A DNA stretch of 39,824 bases from positions 1-39,824 of the IMG/VR virus record IMGVR_UViG_3300017917_002679, one strand, 5' to 3'. The translations under genes were made by a program, and so were the position numbers. How positions within the stretch are numbered: position 1 is the stretch's first letter; every line of letters begins with the position of its first letter. The DNA is from a virus. The notes below the pieces were generated by a model. The model saw nothing but the letters and a program-made list of their open reading frames with translations. It searched no databases and was not told where the DNA came from. This document shows positions 21,701-28,074 of the stretch, in pieces.

Positions 21701-24700
21701 TGGAATCAATTTAGACTTTGATGGCGACACATTGGCAATTTCCAGTCTCAACGGTGACATGGAGATTGATTTCTCTTTGGACAACAATGAAACATATTTT
21801 GATGCTGGCGGCACAACATTTAACAATAAATTATTGGACACTGGATCTGTGTATGTGTATGAAAAATACAACGACATCATGATATATGCTGATGAATTCA
21901 GTGTGAATGACCAAGATCTTACTAATTTTGGAAAAAATATCAAGATAGTTGACAATCATGTGTATGTTTCCATGCCCAATTATCTCAACGATTTCAGTTC
22001 GCCATTCACTGAAGGATTAATTTTTGACTTTAGAAAATCTCATCAGAGCAAAACATGGGTGGCACACAAGAGTCCTACACCATCAGTGGATGTGAATAAG
22101 ATAAAAGAAATTTTCTTATACAATATTAAAAACAATAAATTGTTACAAAGATTGGATTATATTGATCCTATTCAAGGCAAAATTGCTGGCATTGCTGAAC
22201 AAGAATTATACTACAAAACACCGTATGATCCAGCTGTTTATTCCGTGGGCACTGCTGGATTAAGCATTGATGCTCAGAACAGTTGGAACAAAAATCAAGT
22301 GGGCAGATTGTGGTGGGATCTAAGCACTGTGAAATTCTATGATCCAAATCAAAGCAATATTATTTTTGCTACCAATTATTGGAATAAGCTATTTCCTGGA
22401 TCCACCGTGGATGTGTATGAATGGGTGGAGAGCAAATATTTGCCTGCTGAATGGAATGATTTGGCAGACACCAAAGAAGGTGTGGCCGAAGGCATCAGCG
22501 GCACAACCAAATATGATGATTCAGTATACGTAATCAAACAAATTTATGATTTTATTTCTGACAGTTTCAGCAATAGATATTATTTTTGGGTTAAAAATAA
22601 AAAAACTTTGCCCAACATTGAAGATAGAAAATTAAGTGCTTACGATGTGAGTCAATTGATAGAAGATCCTAAAAAACAAGGTTATAAATTTGTAGAATTA
22701 TTGACCAGTAATCAATTTGCTGTGAACAATATCAGTAATTTTTTAGAAAACAAAGACATAGCTATCAATTTTAAAATTTGGACCATAAAAAATCAAGATA
22801 TTAACATTCACAATGAATTTCAATTGATCAGTGAAGGAATTTCATACAGCAAACCCAAAAAAGAAATTGAAGCTGTTTGGTTTAACAGTTTAATAGGTTA
22901 TGATGAGCAATTTAGACCAGTGCCTGATGAAAACCTAAGTCCAAAATATAGATACGGAACATTAAGAAAACCTAGACAAGGATGGTTTGTAAATCGTATT
23001 GAAGCATTAAAACAAGTGATCGAAAGAACAAACTCTATTTTAAAGAAAAATTTAATCACTTATACCTATGATATTAGTAGACTATCTGAATTGGAAGAAG
23101 CTCCCAGCACTGTCACAAGGTCTTATGACTTGACCAAAGACACTCTGGCTGATTTGGCTTTTGTGGGCACAGCCAATGTGGAACAAGCAATATTAGTTCC
23201 TATTGTGCAAAACAATAAAATTGTGGATGTCTCAATAGTTAATCCTGGCAGAGGTTATAGAGTATTTCCTACATATAAAATTATTGATGAATCAGGGGCA
23301 GGAGCAGAATTAGAATTTGAAATTAATATATCAGGACAAATCACTTCAGTCACAGTGAACAAAGAAGGAAATAATTACAGCACCAATGCTAGAATTGAAG
23401 TGAGAAAATTCAGTGTATTGATCCAATCAGACACGGAAATTAACAACAAATGGTCTATACACAGTTGGGACGCAGATCTAAAAGAATGGCAAAGAACTTT
23501 ATCTCAAAGTTACAATGTAAATCAGTATTGGACATACATTGACTGGTATGCAGATGGTTATAGTCAATTCACTGAAATAGATTACACTGTGTCAGACAGT
23601 TATAAACTTCAATTAACTGATGACAGTATAGGTGACGTTGTAAAAATAGAAAACGTGGGTTCTGGTGGTTGGTTATTGTTGGAAAAAACCGACAATCAAC
23701 CAAATGTAGATTATACCATCAATTACAAAACCATAGGTAGACAGAATGGAACCATTAAATTTTTAGATTCTTTGTATAATTTTGCTGCTTCCACAGTAGG
23801 ATTCAACAGTACCAGTTACGATATCACAGTGTATGACAATCAACCCATCATCGAGACTAGAATTATTCTAGAAACATTAAGAGATTATATCTTTATAGAT
23901 GAATTAGAAGTAGAATACAATCAATTATTTTTTGCTAGTTTGAAATATGTGTTTTCAGAACAATCATTTGTGGATTGGGCATTCAAAACCAGCTTTGTTA
24001 AAGGCAAACACAACGTGGGAGAATTGTTACAAAAAACAGTGTACAAAAATGACAATTTAGAAAATTATCAAGATTACATCGATGAAGTAAAACCTTACAA
24101 AACCAAAGTGAGAGAGTATGTGAGTGCTTATGAATCCATTGATAATTCCAATATCAGTGTGACAGATTTTGATCTACCAGCAACATACGACCCAGTCACT
24201 AAAAAAATTGTGGTGAGTTATGCCAAAGTAATCAATGATCAAATAGTTAATTCCAATATCACTCAAAATTATCCCAACAAATACTGGTTGGATCATGTGG
24301 GATTCAAAGTAACATCTATCAAAATAGCCAACACAGGCAGTGGATATTTGGGTACTCCTGTGGTTACAATCACTGGTGGAGGCGGCACAGGAGCCACAGC
24401 TGAAGCATTCATATCCAATGGAAAAGTTATTCACATCAAATTGATCAACAGTGGCAGTGGATACATATCTGCACCCACAGTGAACATACAAGGATCATTG
24501 AGTCAATCAGGAGTGGCAGCCAAAGCAGTGGCCATATTGGGAGATTCCATGGTCAAATCCACTCACATAAGAGTTAAATTTGATAGAACCACAGGAAATT
24601 TATTGATTACCAATTTGAGTCGCACAGAAAATTTTGTGGGCACAGGCAATCAATTAAAATACATATTGAAATGGCCTATCAATCTAAAATCCAACAAAAT

Positions 24701-27434
24701 CAGAGTGATAGTCAATCAAAGACCTGCACTCTACAGTGAATATGTCTACAACAATGAAGAAGATTTCACCAAATCGTATGTGAGAAACAAAGGATATGTT
24801 ACTTTTGAACAACCACCAGCAGTGGGCAGCAGCATTCAAATTCAATATGAAATTGATTCAAATGTGTTGCAGACTCAAGATAGAGTGAATCTATTGTATG
24901 AACCTACCACAGGACAATTGGGTGCTGATCTTGCTCAGTTGATAGATGGTATAGACTATGGTGGAGTGGAAGTGCGTAGTTTGTCATTTGGTGGTGGCAC
25001 AGGTTGGGACGCTGATCCTTATTTTACAACCACTTGGGACACCTACGATACCACTTATGAAGATGAAGTGTTCAGATTGGATGGCAGCACCAATACTTTT
25101 GTGCTGAGTCAACCATTGGCATCAGGCACACTTTATAACATTTACAAAAATGGCGTGAGAATTGATGATCCTAACTATGGAACTCCACAACCAGTAACCA
25201 ATCCCAATGCATTGATGAAAACCATTCAAGGTGATGGATCCACCACAGTGGTACAGATTGACGAGCAATTGATACCCACAGTGGCCAATGATTTGATTGT
25301 GATAAGAAAATCCACCAGTGATGGCAGTTTCTTACCAGACCCAGATGCCTATGACACACTATTATCGGGTGGTGATTTGGCTTACAACACTGCTTCAGGT
25401 ATATTGGCTCAAGACATTATTGTGGATGGTGATGGATTTGTGACTCCTACCACCAGCAAAGGACCAGAAGAATTGGTGCCTGGACAGGTATTGGACACTG
25501 TGGATATTCAAGTGTATGACAGATCAGGAGAAACAGGCAGCAGAATCAACAGTTACAATTACAAAGGCGATGGTTCCACAACTGTGTTTGCTATAGATTC
25601 ATTGCCACAGAGTCAGGAAGGTGTTTTTGTTAAAGTTAATAATGTAATACAGAATTACTCCGACTATTCTACAGATTACATTAATCGCACAGTGATTTTC
25701 AACAGTGCTCCAGTCAATAATAGTCAAATTAATATAATCACCATGAGTATCAATGGTGAAAAAATTGTGGACACAGATGTGTTCACAGGAGATGGCAGCA
25801 CATTTATATTTGTTACCAGAGCTACATTTGATCAAAACCAATCAGCTTTTGTCAAAGTGAATGGTCAATCAACTGCTTATGTGCTTGAAGAAACTGACAG
25901 CGGATATCAATATCAAAATAAAGTGTTAATTAAATTTGCAGTGCCTCCAGCAGCTGGCAGTGTAATCACTTATGTGATTTACAGAAGTACCAGCAAAACT
26001 TTCAGCGAAGTAACATATGAAGAATTCACAGGAGATGGCAGCACGGCTGTGTTTACTCTCAGTCAGACTCCTTTCAATCAAGAACCTTTGACACACAATG
26101 TGATTGTAAGAACTGCATCTGGAATACTGAATGCTGGATACAATGAAAGATTCAATGTGACAGCAGTGAGAGAATATGCTCTTAAAAGTTGGCAGCAACC
26201 TTTTGGTTCTGTTTTAAGAACAGATGTGAGAGCATTTTTGAATGGTGTGGAATTGAGCACTCTTCAATACAGATGGGAAAGTGCCAACAGCAGCGTAGTA
26301 TTAGAATCAGGTGTGGGCACAGTGGGTGACATATTAAAAGTATATGTGATCAGTGATGGTGATTACACAGTGGTAGGCAACACATTGACTTTGGATTCTG
26401 CTCCAGCTTTGGGAGAAACCATCAAGGTATGGCAGTTTACCAATCATGATGTTTTAGAAATAGAACGCATGAATTATGATATTATTGCTAGAGACACATT
26501 GATTGTGGACACAAATAATTATTTTGAATATCAAAATCTTACCAACGGTACAGTGAGATTGAGACAATCTGCTGCGGATGCTCAATATGTATGGGTAGCT
26601 GTCAACGGCACAGTGTTATCTCCTAGTGTGGATTACAAAGTATCCAATGATCAACAATTTTTAAAAATTAAAAACAGTCTACAACCAAATGATGTGATAG
26701 ACATTGTGCATTTCACAGCACCTAAATACACTGCCAAATTTGGATACAGACAATTCAAAGACATGTTGAATAGAACACATTACAAACGTTTGGGTAATGA
26801 CAACAAATATTATCTTACTCAAACATTGAATTGGTACAGTCAAGAAATATTCTTAAGCGACACAGTGGGATTAACAGAACCAAACGTAACATTGGGCAGA
26901 CCTGGAGTGTTGTTTATTGAAGGAGAAAGAATAGAATATTTCCTATTATTCCCTGATAGAGTGGGTCAGTTACGCAGAGGTACATTGGGCACTGGAATTA
27001 AAAACAGTTATGATTCAGGCACAGAAGTGTTTGATCAATCAGCGTTCCAAACTGTACCTTACAAAGATGAAACCATTACTGAAATATTCACCAGCGACGG
27101 ATCCACTGAAAATATCACGTTAAGCTGGATACCTCTGTCAGTGAATGAATTTGAAATTTTTGTGGCTGGTAGAAGACTGAGAAAAAACAGTATTCGCAGC
27201 TATGACCCAACTCTAGGCATGGACAGTCCTGAAGCAGATGTGGTACTTCCAGCAGAATTCAGTGTGACTGGCACGTCCACTACATGTACTTTATTGGTGG
27301 CACCGCCAGTAAATACCAAAATTATAGTGGTGCGTAAAATAGGTAAACTGTGGAATAATAACACTCCTTTGAGCCAAACGGAGAATGATATAGCAAGATT
27401 CTTACGTGCAAAAGAAGTGAGTTTGCCGCAATAA
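12744..27434 (+). CDS. Giant modular virion structural protein (4,896 residues)
   Basis: One unbroken frame of 14.7 kb. The N-terminus (26-64: NLLPRYFRTPTNSKFLYSTL...) and the nearby YYSWNPNIDWDKFVNF segment match the giant structural proteins that follow gp6 in marine T4-like phages, some labelled VrlC-like. Modules seen in order: cupredoxin-like domain (about 173-275), a conserved core around 1100-1180 (HTHPWEMLGF, PTWW), four short aromatic CBM5/12-like modules (about 1436, 1693, 2178, 2794), FG-GAP-like propeller repeats (about 2148-2175 and 2870-3080), GSGY-type beta repeats (about 3495 and 3859) and at least six GDGST-type repeats (4109-4815). Probably a baseplate-linked peripheral or adhesion protein that replaces T4 gp7-gp12 functions; that is inference. 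No frameshift is seen. Confidence 0.85.
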   Translation: MAYDNNQEDFPLPAGKQNETERKTSNLLPRYFRTPTNSKFLYSTLDQLLNPGTVEKISAFYGRKTAKAFTATDNYINEVTSDRQNYQLEPVVVRKDNLNNIVFYKDYVDYINQIKSLGGNVDNHSALNAQEYYSWNPNIDWDKFVNFREYYWLTYGPEVITITGPQQQVQSTYTVRLADNLDNYAYVLSPDGLTQNSTIKLYKGVTYKFEINTPGMPFSIRTARVLSDDYLFNEGVDQQNVEQGTITFTVGINTPDTLYYVSSNDINAYGLIQIALLEENSQIDVEKDIIGKKNFTLNNGIALSNGMKINFKGNVIPEKYAQNEWYVEGVGESITLINEQDFRLPNDIADETLEAFDEEGFDKNTYDIEDVTADVKDYIVIKKSSLDKNPWTRANKWVHKSVLQAVADYNNVTLEVDENLRAKRPIIEFDAGLKLFKFGTVAKPYVDVVDTFTKDVFSDIEGATGYNVDGVDLVDGMRILVTADTDILVKNRIFTVKIINFGGDGDPTNKQISLIEPADSLPLLNEVVLVASGAVNQGKMFYYNGDSWKEAQAKTSANQTPLFDVFDDEGDSFSDSVKYLSTNFLGNKIFSYRIGSGTADSELGFPLSYRNVNNVGDIVFDFNLLSESFSYQSEDSVVNQSTDVGFLKQYTDRTTYKNVHGWTKAKNFSKQMVVRQYLGTEQTNDFAVDVYDRSGSLSDLILKVYVNNKLLNSQEYETVSINNILYVRLDTDLNSDQSIILKTHSSAIKNANGYYEIPINLESNPLNDNLNDFTFGEVVNHVDSIIEQLETFQGANPGSNNLRDLGNLTAYGTKFVQHSAPINLSLYHVTEKQVNVIKSVAFAQKEYDKFKKTFLQVAEKSGFDGTVREHVDEIMKIINKDKNSNMPFYFSDMVPYGAAKKLTFTVFDDSNIYFALTQSFSMTQLSTKAVQVYLNGEQLDYQTDYEFNTDNFCVIKTGLAVNDLVEIYEYESTNGNYVPPTPTKLGLYPKYKPEIYTDDTLLDPVDVIQGHDGSIMVAYGDYRDDLLLELEKRIYNNIKIEHNKHIRNIFDFVPGENRNTGYQMINIDQSMSADFIKWNSMAGTLDYTDNFFYDRTNNFTYNHSHMLSFAGTPLPGFWRAIYKQAYDTDRPHTHPWEMLGFSEQPTWWNTVYGPAPYTKDNLILWEDLQAGVIREPGKKVVYNSRFVRPDLLKHLPVDEDGNLLSPINSNYAKNLILTLSDDNFKYGDQAPVETAWRRSSNYPFALLKSMLLNRPAHTMGVNFDASRIEKNITDEIVYTSTKKRITLKDLVFPNSRTDENYVLTSGLINYISNYIKTDVLNNYSDYQNTLTGLTQQLGFKVKGFTEKEKFKLLLDSRSPLNKSNVFVPEENYDIHLNTSSPIDILVYSGLIVEKLPSGFSIKGYDLTSPQFRYFAPIKKQTDPVKRVGGVSKSYVNWISNKVYSAGQIIQYQNQYYQTEKDHLSGSKFDPSKFVKLVSLPIEGGVTAVFSKTFEKEVSVMNYGTVLATQQDVVDFILGYAKYLESKGFVFDNFNQDINTVENWSLSAQEFMFWTTQNWKAGAVLSLSPAANKLKLETAYSIADNVFDNFYDYAVLKADGTKIAKEKLSVVRQSNDFTLSVKNTSDGIYFVKIPLVQKEHVILIDNVTVFNDVIYDLAPGYRQDRIKAIGYVVGNWDGSLNVPGFVYDEVKIKEWQPFTDYNMSDVVKYKQFYYSANAHVTGNSTFVFDEWTKLSEKPISSLRPNFEYKTNQFGDFYDLDTDNFDVEQQKLAQHLIGYQKREYLQNIINDDVAQYKFYQGFLQDKGTKNALEKLFNSLASANKDSIEFYEEWAIRTGQYGAAKGFDEVEYVLDEKQFKLNPQPISLTDESNPTDPDFVYRIKSDETYLKSENYDHSPFPVKTSHKNYIKTAGFVDPSDVNYVLKYYDDILSISTDQLKFNQYVWIGFYKQSWQVYKHIKTDYKVLSVSESNNLVTVVTNLYSDVAVNDIISVTIPQQNSKQLFKVKSVALDQIICYKNGTTVATTDDGSSFGYLGKFVSNKLANLESVNNKAKEFNGFESNELFWIENDNTDNWVTLKNNTVWKNHQQIANYSTDSMGTYGTAMSVDSSNNTMIVSDLNLGLRVYKRGSDVGQFTLRQVIDVPQNIWTGTADFGASLDISADGKYVVVGAPKASNVRSYYKGNYSTTAAYDVGDIVKHDEQLWKVMNPILGQDPSVDFTTFDAVSFWNQNEFDAGLNAYPQITQMITGNFTIVGVSTDHILIRAGTEQYRGSSVGDTLVLYWNNLTTEYPTGNTPFNGTAINVDKNFIDGTHTIQEKIDEIINIDLILTTPSIGDILSTEDADGEVRYIFTQGTQAIIYLGNVSGQFADSDQVKLGLTPVGDYTRVIAEDYDSVAGWWMINVPSPGTVSAQEDTKKSLVIRDIIKAGDFRTAFLYFNSLDTQTSQTLSVPTISTPASQISILSYYTSFSILDDITSSQIPPGVPTNIQDSRYLIRAPKSLSDIKTAGDTVGVWLNTIKTGAPLSVYEPTSLDLTFNDINGDQKTIDDIWDGFIQVNAVPDGLGKFYIPTVGDIVQDAVTLNTAEVAYVKVIAFNLLQMYVKNKTGAFSLGSDFGIPANLILIGTPNRTVGTIKRSELGDTVVGKLFVFDTGAVLQPTTNNAYHYVNDLEYYLYDEITQDGVSRAASVPSRNNRDYEQVFNIPAGLGYTSTLTNQGLFLVYERLTNGNYTLTNSYIVPDMTNDTKLGTKIILRQYNAVTTLYVSTATTPTDTGKIYFIKKSSTQNWNLSVDPNYTGLFDSGSVYRTDDLVAYNDLIYKSLTNQGPSAFVSTLWQQQPDGIDYLGYVPHDPNDDSTPTLEGDSTVNINQLQNFGSTFDVNDSGSVLAVSVIDFIDSSSPTENKVVVYRSVNGRYQYSQTLTAPDSAEDNTDFANAVAVSSDGMFIAVGSPQADQTITDGGAVYVFKQINGVYFNTQTLTSPQPQTTEKFGINLDFDGDTLAISSLNGDMEIDFSLDNNETYFDAGGTTFNNKLLDTGSVYVYEKYNDIMIYADEFSVNDQDLTNFGKNIKIVDNHVYVSMPNYLNDFSSPFTEGLIFDFRKSHQSKTWVAHKSPTPSVDVNKIKEIFLYNIKNNKLLQRLDYIDPIQGKIAGIAEQELYYKTPYDPAVYSVGTAGLSIDAQNSWNKNQVGRLWWDLSTVKFYDPNQSNIIFATNYWNKLFPGSTVDVYEWVESKYLPAEWNDLADTKEGVAEGISGTTKYDDSVYVIKQIYDFISDSFSNRYYFWVKNKKTLPNIEDRKLSAYDVSQLIEDPKKQGYKFVELLTSNQFAVNNISNFLENKDIAINFKIWTIKNQDINIHNEFQLISEGISYSKPKKEIEAVWFNSLIGYDEQFRPVPDENLSPKYRYGTLRKPRQGWFVNRIEALKQVIERTNSILKKNLITYTYDISRLSELEEAPSTVTRSYDLTKDTLADLAFVGTANVEQAILVPIVQNNKIVDVSIVNPGRGYRVFPTYKIIDESGAGAELEFEINISGQITSVTVNKEGNNYSTNARIEVRKFSVLIQSDTEINNKWSIHSWDADLKEWQRTLSQSYNVNQYWTYIDWYADGYSQFTEIDYTVSDSYKLQLTDDSIGDVVKIENVGSGGWLLLEKTDNQPNVDYTINYKTIGRQNGTIKFLDSLYNFAASTVGFNSTSYDITVYDNQPIIETRIILETLRDYIFIDELEVEYNQLFFASLKYVFSEQSFVDWAFKTSFVKGKHNVGELLQKTVYKNDNLENYQDYIDEVKPYKTKVREYVSAYESIDNSNISVTDFDLPATYDPVTKKIVVSYAKVINDQIVNSNITQNYPNKYWLDHVGFKVTSIKIANTGSGYLGTPVVTITGGGGTGATAEAFISNGKVIHIKLINSGSGYISAPTVNIQGSLSQSGVAAKAVAILGDSMVKSTHIRVKFDRTTGNLLITNLSRTENFVGTGNQLKYILKWPINLKSNKIRVIVNQRPALYSEYVYNNEEDFTKSYVRNKGYVTFEQPPAVGSSIQIQYEIDSNVLQTQDRVNLLYEPTTGQLGADLAQLIDGIDYGGVEVRSLSFGGGTGWDADPYFTTTWDTYDTTYEDEVFRLDGSTNTFVLSQPLASGTLYNIYKNGVRIDDPNYGTPQPVTNPNALMKTIQGDGSTTVVQIDEQLIPTVANDLIVIRKSTSDGSFLPDPDAYDTLLSGGDLAYNTASGILAQDIIVDGDGFVTPTTSKGPEELVPGQVLDTVDIQVYDRSGETGSRINSYNYKGDGSTTVFAIDSLPQSQEGVFVKVNNVIQNYSDYSTDYINRTVIFNSAPVNNSQINIITMSINGEKIVDTDVFTGDGSTFIFVTRATFDQNQSAFVKVNGQSTAYVLEETDSGYQYQNKVLIKFAVPPAAGSVITYVIYRSTSKTFSEVTYEEFTGDGSTAVFTLSQTPFNQEPLTHNVIVRTASGILNAGYNERFNVTAVREYALKSWQQPFGSVLRTDVRAFLNGVELSTLQYRWESANSSVVLESGVGTVGDILKVYVISDGDYTVVGNTLTLDSAPALGETIKVWQFTNHDVLEIERMNYDIIARDTLIVDTNNYFEYQNLTNGTVRLRQSAADAQYVWVAVNGTVLSPSVDYKVSNDQQFLKIKNSLQPNDVIDIVHFTAPKYTAKFGYRQFKDMLNRTHYKRLGNDNKYYLTQTLNWYSQEIFLSDTVGLTEPNVTLGRPGVLFIEGERIEYFLLFPDRVGQLRRGTLGTGIKNSYDSGTEVFDQSAFQTVPYKDETITEIFTSDGSTENITLSWIPLSVNEFEIFVAGRRLRKNSIRSYDPTLGMDSPEADVVLPAEFSVTGTSTTCTLLVAPPVNTKIIVVRKIGKLWNNNTPLSQTENDIARFLRAKEVSLPQ
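13262..13570 (+). other. Cupredoxin-like domain inside the giant protein, metal ligands missing
   Basis: Encodes roughly residues 173-275. The pattern is a rising beta segment (LYKGVTYKFEINTPGMPFSI), a GV turn (LFNEGVDQQNVEQGTITFTV) and a closing strand (TPDTLYYVSSNDINAYGLIQ). This is the cupredoxin layout, but the usual His before PF is Met, and the Cys/His/Met cluster reads SSND, so copper binding is unlikely. Probably a structural domain. Confidence 0.5.
17049..21240 (+). repeat. Four CBM5/12-like aromatic modules spread through the giant protein
   Basis: Protein-level repeats of about 40 residues with the pattern W/Y...Y..GD.V.Y....Y.....: NWISNKVYSAGQIIQYQNQY (from 17049), EWQPFTDYNMSDVVKYKQFY (from 17820), NYSTTAAYDVGDIVKHDEQL (near 19275) and SGSVYRTDDLVAYNDLIYKS (near 21130). 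The layout matches chitin/carbohydrate-binding CBM5/12-like folds, suggesting polysaccharide contact. The similarity is short and judged by eye. Confidence 0.5.
25069..27190 (+). repeat. GDGST-type beta repeats at the C-terminus of the giant protein
   Basis: At least six units open with (G/S/L)DGST followed by alternating hydrophobics and a 'VNG' turn: near 25069 (LDGSTNTFVLSQPL), 25225 (GDGSTTVVQIDEQL), 25560 (GDGSTTVFAIDSLP), 25785 (GDGSTFIFVTRATF), 26025 (GDGSTAVFTLSQTP) and 27090 (SDGSTENITLSWIP). Such units are common in phage fibres and adhesins. They diverge at DNA level, so they are old duplications. Confidence 0.75.
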
Positions 27435-27437
27435 ATA
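27430..27437 (+). promoter_or_regulatory. T4-type late promoter (AATAAATA) overlapping the giant gene's stop
   Basis: AATAAATA contains the TAA stop of the giant gene (27432-27434). The expected start near 27443 gives a 17-base leader with AAAAGGA (27446-27452), 7 bases before the next ATG. This is the best formed late promoter plus ribosome site of the set. Confidence 0.75.
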
Positions 27438-27459
27438 CAATGGACAAAAGGATACACTA

Positions 27460-28071
27460 ATGAACAAAATGAACGAATACAACGGGACATTGATACAAGG
27501 GCATATCAAAATACACGACCCAAAAACAGGTGAAATACTGGTAAACAAACGCAATGCCATACACTATGAAAATATGAGTATAGCGTTGGCAGAAAGTTTG
27601 GCCAATGAAGGACAAGGATTTATTAATTCTATGGTGTTCGGCACAGGTGGCACATACATAGATCCCACAGGTATTGTGACCTATCTAACTCCCAACAGCA
27701 CAGGCACCAATGCTACGTTGTACAATCAAACATTCAGCAAAGTGGTAGACGACAGATCAGTCAGCAACACAGATCCAGTGAGAAACAAAATTGAAACACG
27801 TCACGTGAATGGAACCAATTACACAGATATATTAGTCACATGTTTATTGGACTATGGTGAGCCCAGCGGTCAAGATGCAGTGGACAATGCCACAGGCACA
27901 GAAAGTCTGTATGTGTTTGATGAATTAGGATTAAGAAGTTATTCCAGTTCAGGCACAGGAAGATTACTGACGCATGTGATATTTCATCCAGTACAAAAAA
28001 GTTTAAACAGATTAATACAAATAGATTACACAGTTAGAATACAAAGTCTGTCAGGTTTTAACGAGGTTTAA
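27460..28071 (+). CDS. Conserved marine T4-like virion structural protein
   Basis: 203 residues. The opening (GHIKIHDPKTGEILVNKRNA then IHYENMSIALAESLANEGQG) and the end (VFDELGLRSY ... LTHVIFHPVQKSLNRLIQID, YTVRIQ) match a small structural protein that I recall between the giant protein and the tail fibres in marine T4-like phages. No enzymatic motif, signal peptide or membrane segment is present. It may join the fibre array to the baseplate, but that is a guess from position. It has its own late promoter and a strong ribosome site, which suggests it is needed in quantity. Confidence 0.7.
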   Translation: MNKMNEYNGTLIQGHIKIHDPKTGEILVNKRNAIHYENMSIALAESLANEGQGFINSMVFGTGGTYIDPTGIVTYLTPNSTGTNATLYNQTFSKVVDDRSVSNTDPVRNKIETRHVNGTNYTDILVTCLLDYGEPSGQDAVDNATGTESLYVFDELGLRSYSSSGTGRLLTHVIFHPVQKSLNRLIQIDYTVRIQSLSGFNEV

Positions 28072-28074
28072 TAG

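Noticed and set aside
19180-21990. Host-derived integrin-like gene
   Set aside because: The FG-GAP-like repeats are embedded in an uninterrupted phage structural frame, and such repeats are widespread in bacteria and phages, so no eukaryotic origin is implied.
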